DNA from: Ignavibacteriales bacterium
GTDB lineage: Bacteria; Bacteroidota; Ignavibacteria; UBA10030
Reading direction: 5' to 3'
Length of the DNA stretch: 7,048 nucleotides
Assembly (NCBI GenBank): GCA_016207365.1
Contig: JACQPU010000165.1
Location: 1-7,048, forward strand
Part shown: positions 5,919 through 7,048 of the stretch, one piece after another
Numbering within the stretch: the first letter of the stretch is position 1
How the letters are laid out: every line of letters begins with the position of its first letter
The notes under the pieces: generated by a model
The model's database searches: none
Seen by the model: only the letters and a program-made list of their open reading frames with translations
What the model was told of the DNA's origin: nothing
Translations under genes and position numbers: made by a program

Positions 5919-6575
5919 TCAGTTCGCGCGGACTTTATCGATCCAGTGATTTCGCTTGATCTCAAAGGCAAAACTTTCCACGGCCGACTTCGCCTCTTTC
6001 ATCGAGCCATAGCGTCCGATACGCACGGCGTACCAGCTGCCATCTTTCACCGTTCGCTGCTCCACGTACGCCGGGTATCCCGCCTGTTCAAGTCGCCGAA
6101 CATACTTTTGTGCAGTGTCCGGATTTCTCCACGCCGACACCTGGATCGTGTAGTTTCCCTTCATTCCTGCCAGGGCAGTTGCAACTGATACGGAAGGCTT
6201 TGCGGTCTTCGACGTGACCCCTTTTCCGCTCCCCGCAACAAGGGACGATTCATATTGAGGCTCCGTCAGCGGCGGCGTCTCCACGAAGGATACACCCGCA
6301 GTGTCCTCCATAGCCATCGTGTCCGCTTCTGCGTACTCCATCTCCTGAGCCGGCTCCTCAATCTGCGTGATCACGGGTGGTTGTTTTTTCCCCCAAAGTT
6401 TGACGATACCGAACTTGTTCAGCGCAAACACGCCGCCGCCGAGGACAACGACAACGATAAGAATAAGCAATACCTTCGAACCACCGCCTCCGCCACGTCG
6501 CTTGGGCGAGGCTGGAACGGGCTGCATTCCTCCCTCTTCCCCGCCTTCCTCTTCAATAAGGTTGACATTAGGCAT
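5919..6575 (-). CDS. SPOR-domain protein with single membrane anchor
   Basis: SPOR domains bind peptidoglycan glycan strands lacking stem peptides and commonly mark division sites. This 218-residue protein has an acidic N-terminus (EEEGGEEGG at 8-16), a basic and glycine-rich segment before the membrane (KRRGGGGGSK, 25-34), and a transmembrane helix at about 34-53. The KRR plus helix order predicts a cytoplasmic N-terminus. A Pro/Glu/Ala/Thr-rich periplasmic spacer runs from about 64 to 137. The SPOR domain spans about 140-216, with YTIQVSAWRNPDTAQKYVRR at 142-161, AGYPAYV at 165-171, WYAVRIGRYGSMKEA at 181-195 and a closing KRNHWIDKV. It starts behind a perfect AGGAGG site and directly precedes exbB. 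Domain architecture resembles FtsN/DedD-type proteins, but no division function can be shown. Its place between an outer-membrane barrel gene and exbB is unusual. Confidence 0.92.
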   Translation of the reverse strand: MPNVNLIEEEGGEEGGMQPVPASPKRRGGGGGSKVLLILIVVVVLGGGVFALNKFGIVKLWGKKQPPVITQIEEPAQEMEYAEADTMAMEDTAGVSFVETPPLTEPQYESSLVAGSGKGVTSKTAKPSVSVATALAGMKGNYTIQVSAWRNPDTAQKYVRRLEQAGYPAYVEQRTVKDGSWYAVRIGRYGSMKEAKSAVESFAFEIKRNHWIDKVRAN

Positions 6576-6582
6576 AACGGTT

Positions 6583-6588
6583 CCTCCT
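6583..6588 (-). promoter_or_regulatory. Strong Shine-Dalgarno for the SPOR gene
   Basis: On the minus strand AGGAGG lies 7 nt before the ATG at 6575-6573. It is the best ribosome binding site in the minus-strand unit, while exbB and exbD depend mainly on coupling. The 43-bp gap 6576-6618 otherwise shows no clear promoter or terminator. Confidence 0.85.
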
Positions 6589-6618
6589 AGATGATGACGG
6601 TTTCAGAGTCCCGGGCAC

Positions 6619-7048
6619 TCACCAGCGGTATGAAAATCCCAGATCAATCCGCAATGGCTCCACGTCGTATCCCCGCCAGAGTTGATCACTTCTGTCGAGC
6701 ACATTCTCGAGATTCAGGAATACCTTCAGTCGAGGTATCCCCCCATACTCCATTCTCACCCCGCTCCAGAGCCCTCCGGGGGCGGTCAACGGCCCCACGC
6801 GTGACGCCCTTCGCTCCGTGAACGCATTCACACTCACGGTGACCTTAAAAGCAGCGAATGTCCGCCGGTAGAGCGCCGAAAATTCAAACCCGGGAAGGTA
6901 GGGTACCCGAGCGCTCGTCACGTCGTTTCTGCTTGACCTCGCGGTCACAGCCACCGCAAAATAATCAATTGGGGTGATGTTTGCAACTGCGTCCATCCGC
7001 GCGGAGAGAATCGAGGTCGTCCCGCCATATCGAAAGGTACCGATGCCG
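6619..7048 (-). CDS. Outer-membrane beta-barrel protein, C-terminal fragment (possible TonB-dependent receptor)
   Basis: The gene enters from the right edge; 142 residues of its C-terminus are visible and the frame is open to base 7048. The protein shows alternating hydrophobic and polar residues typical of transmembrane beta-strands, for example IDYFAVAVTARS, FEFSALYRRTFAAFKVTVSVNAF and LKVFLNLENVL. It ends LRIDLGFSYRW, an aromatic C-terminal residue fitting the beta-signal recognised by the BAM assembly machinery. The NLENVLDRS segment followed by a final strand resembles the last strands of TonB-dependent receptors, where an 'N-L/F-D' turn is common. The plug domain and TonB box lie outside the window, so the receptor class is an inference, strengthened by the exbB-exbD-tonB genes downstream on the same strand. 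Confidence 0.75.
   Translation of the reverse strand, partial: GIGTFRYGGTTSILSARMDAVANITPIDYFAVAVTARSSRNDVTSARVPYLPGFEFSALYRRTFAAFKVTVSVNAFTERRASRVGPLTAPGGLWSGVRMEYGGIPRLKVFLNLENVLDRSDQLWRGYDVEPLRIDLGFSYRW

Noticed and set aside
5390..5959. 189-codon plus-strand open frame across exbB
   Set aside because: It is antisense to the exbB channel signature; composition (Arg, Ser, Pro) is typical of an antisense shadow in a moderately GC-rich gene.
6606..6620. Near-palindrome around CCCGGG at the end of the barrel gene
   Set aside because: It has no room for a loop, an imperfect outer arm and no T-tract on the minus strand; it also overlaps the stop codon and probably arises by chance.

Overview
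The window looks like a chromosomal segment of a Gram-negative bacterium. The outer-membrane evidence is a beta-barrel C-terminus, a complete ExbB/ExbD/TonB set and a heptose-pathway isomerase. A geranylgeranylglyceryl-phosphate (GGGP) synthase-type prenyltransferase next to this machinery suggests the Bacteroidota/Ignavibacteriota/Chlorobi side of the FCB superphylum, where such bacterial homologues are known. That placement is an inference from gene content and moderate GC, not a proof.

Plus strand, 1-4012: the 3' part of alaS (alanyl-tRNA synthetase, from inside the editing domain to the stop), a GGGP synthase-family gene with a clear Shine-Dalgarno, gmhA (sedoheptulose-7-phosphate isomerase) overlapping it by 4 bp, and a 470-residue membrane polyprenyl glycosylphosphotransferase that would start an undecaprenyl-linked glycan. 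Spacing is tight, so these probably form one transcription unit whose themes after alaS are membrane lipid and surface polysaccharide. A 51-bp gap with three 10-bp-spaced GCAGAT units follows. After it comes a small unrecognised membrane protein gene (3719-4012).

Minus strand, 7048-3999 (read right to left): the C-terminal end of an outer-membrane beta-barrel protein, a single-pass SPOR-domain protein, ExbB/TolQ, ExbD/TolR and a TonB-like protein. Junctions are 43 bp, 5 bp, a 4-bp ATGA overlap and a 1-bp TGATG overlap, typical of a translationally coupled operon. Together they would form an inner-membrane proton-driven motor (ExbB-ExbD), a periplasm-spanning arm (TonB) and a possible outer-membrane client, with a peptidoglycan-binding SPOR protein encoded in the middle.

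The two units converge, and the small membrane-protein gene overlaps the end of tonB by 14 bp with no visible terminator. I found no tRNA or rRNA, CRISPR array, transposase or phage gene. Nearly all bases are coding and the longest gene-free stretch is 51 bp. The most interesting points are the SPOR gene inside an ExbBD-TonB operon, the bacterial GGGP synthase coupled to gmhA, and the small repeat at the convergent boundary.
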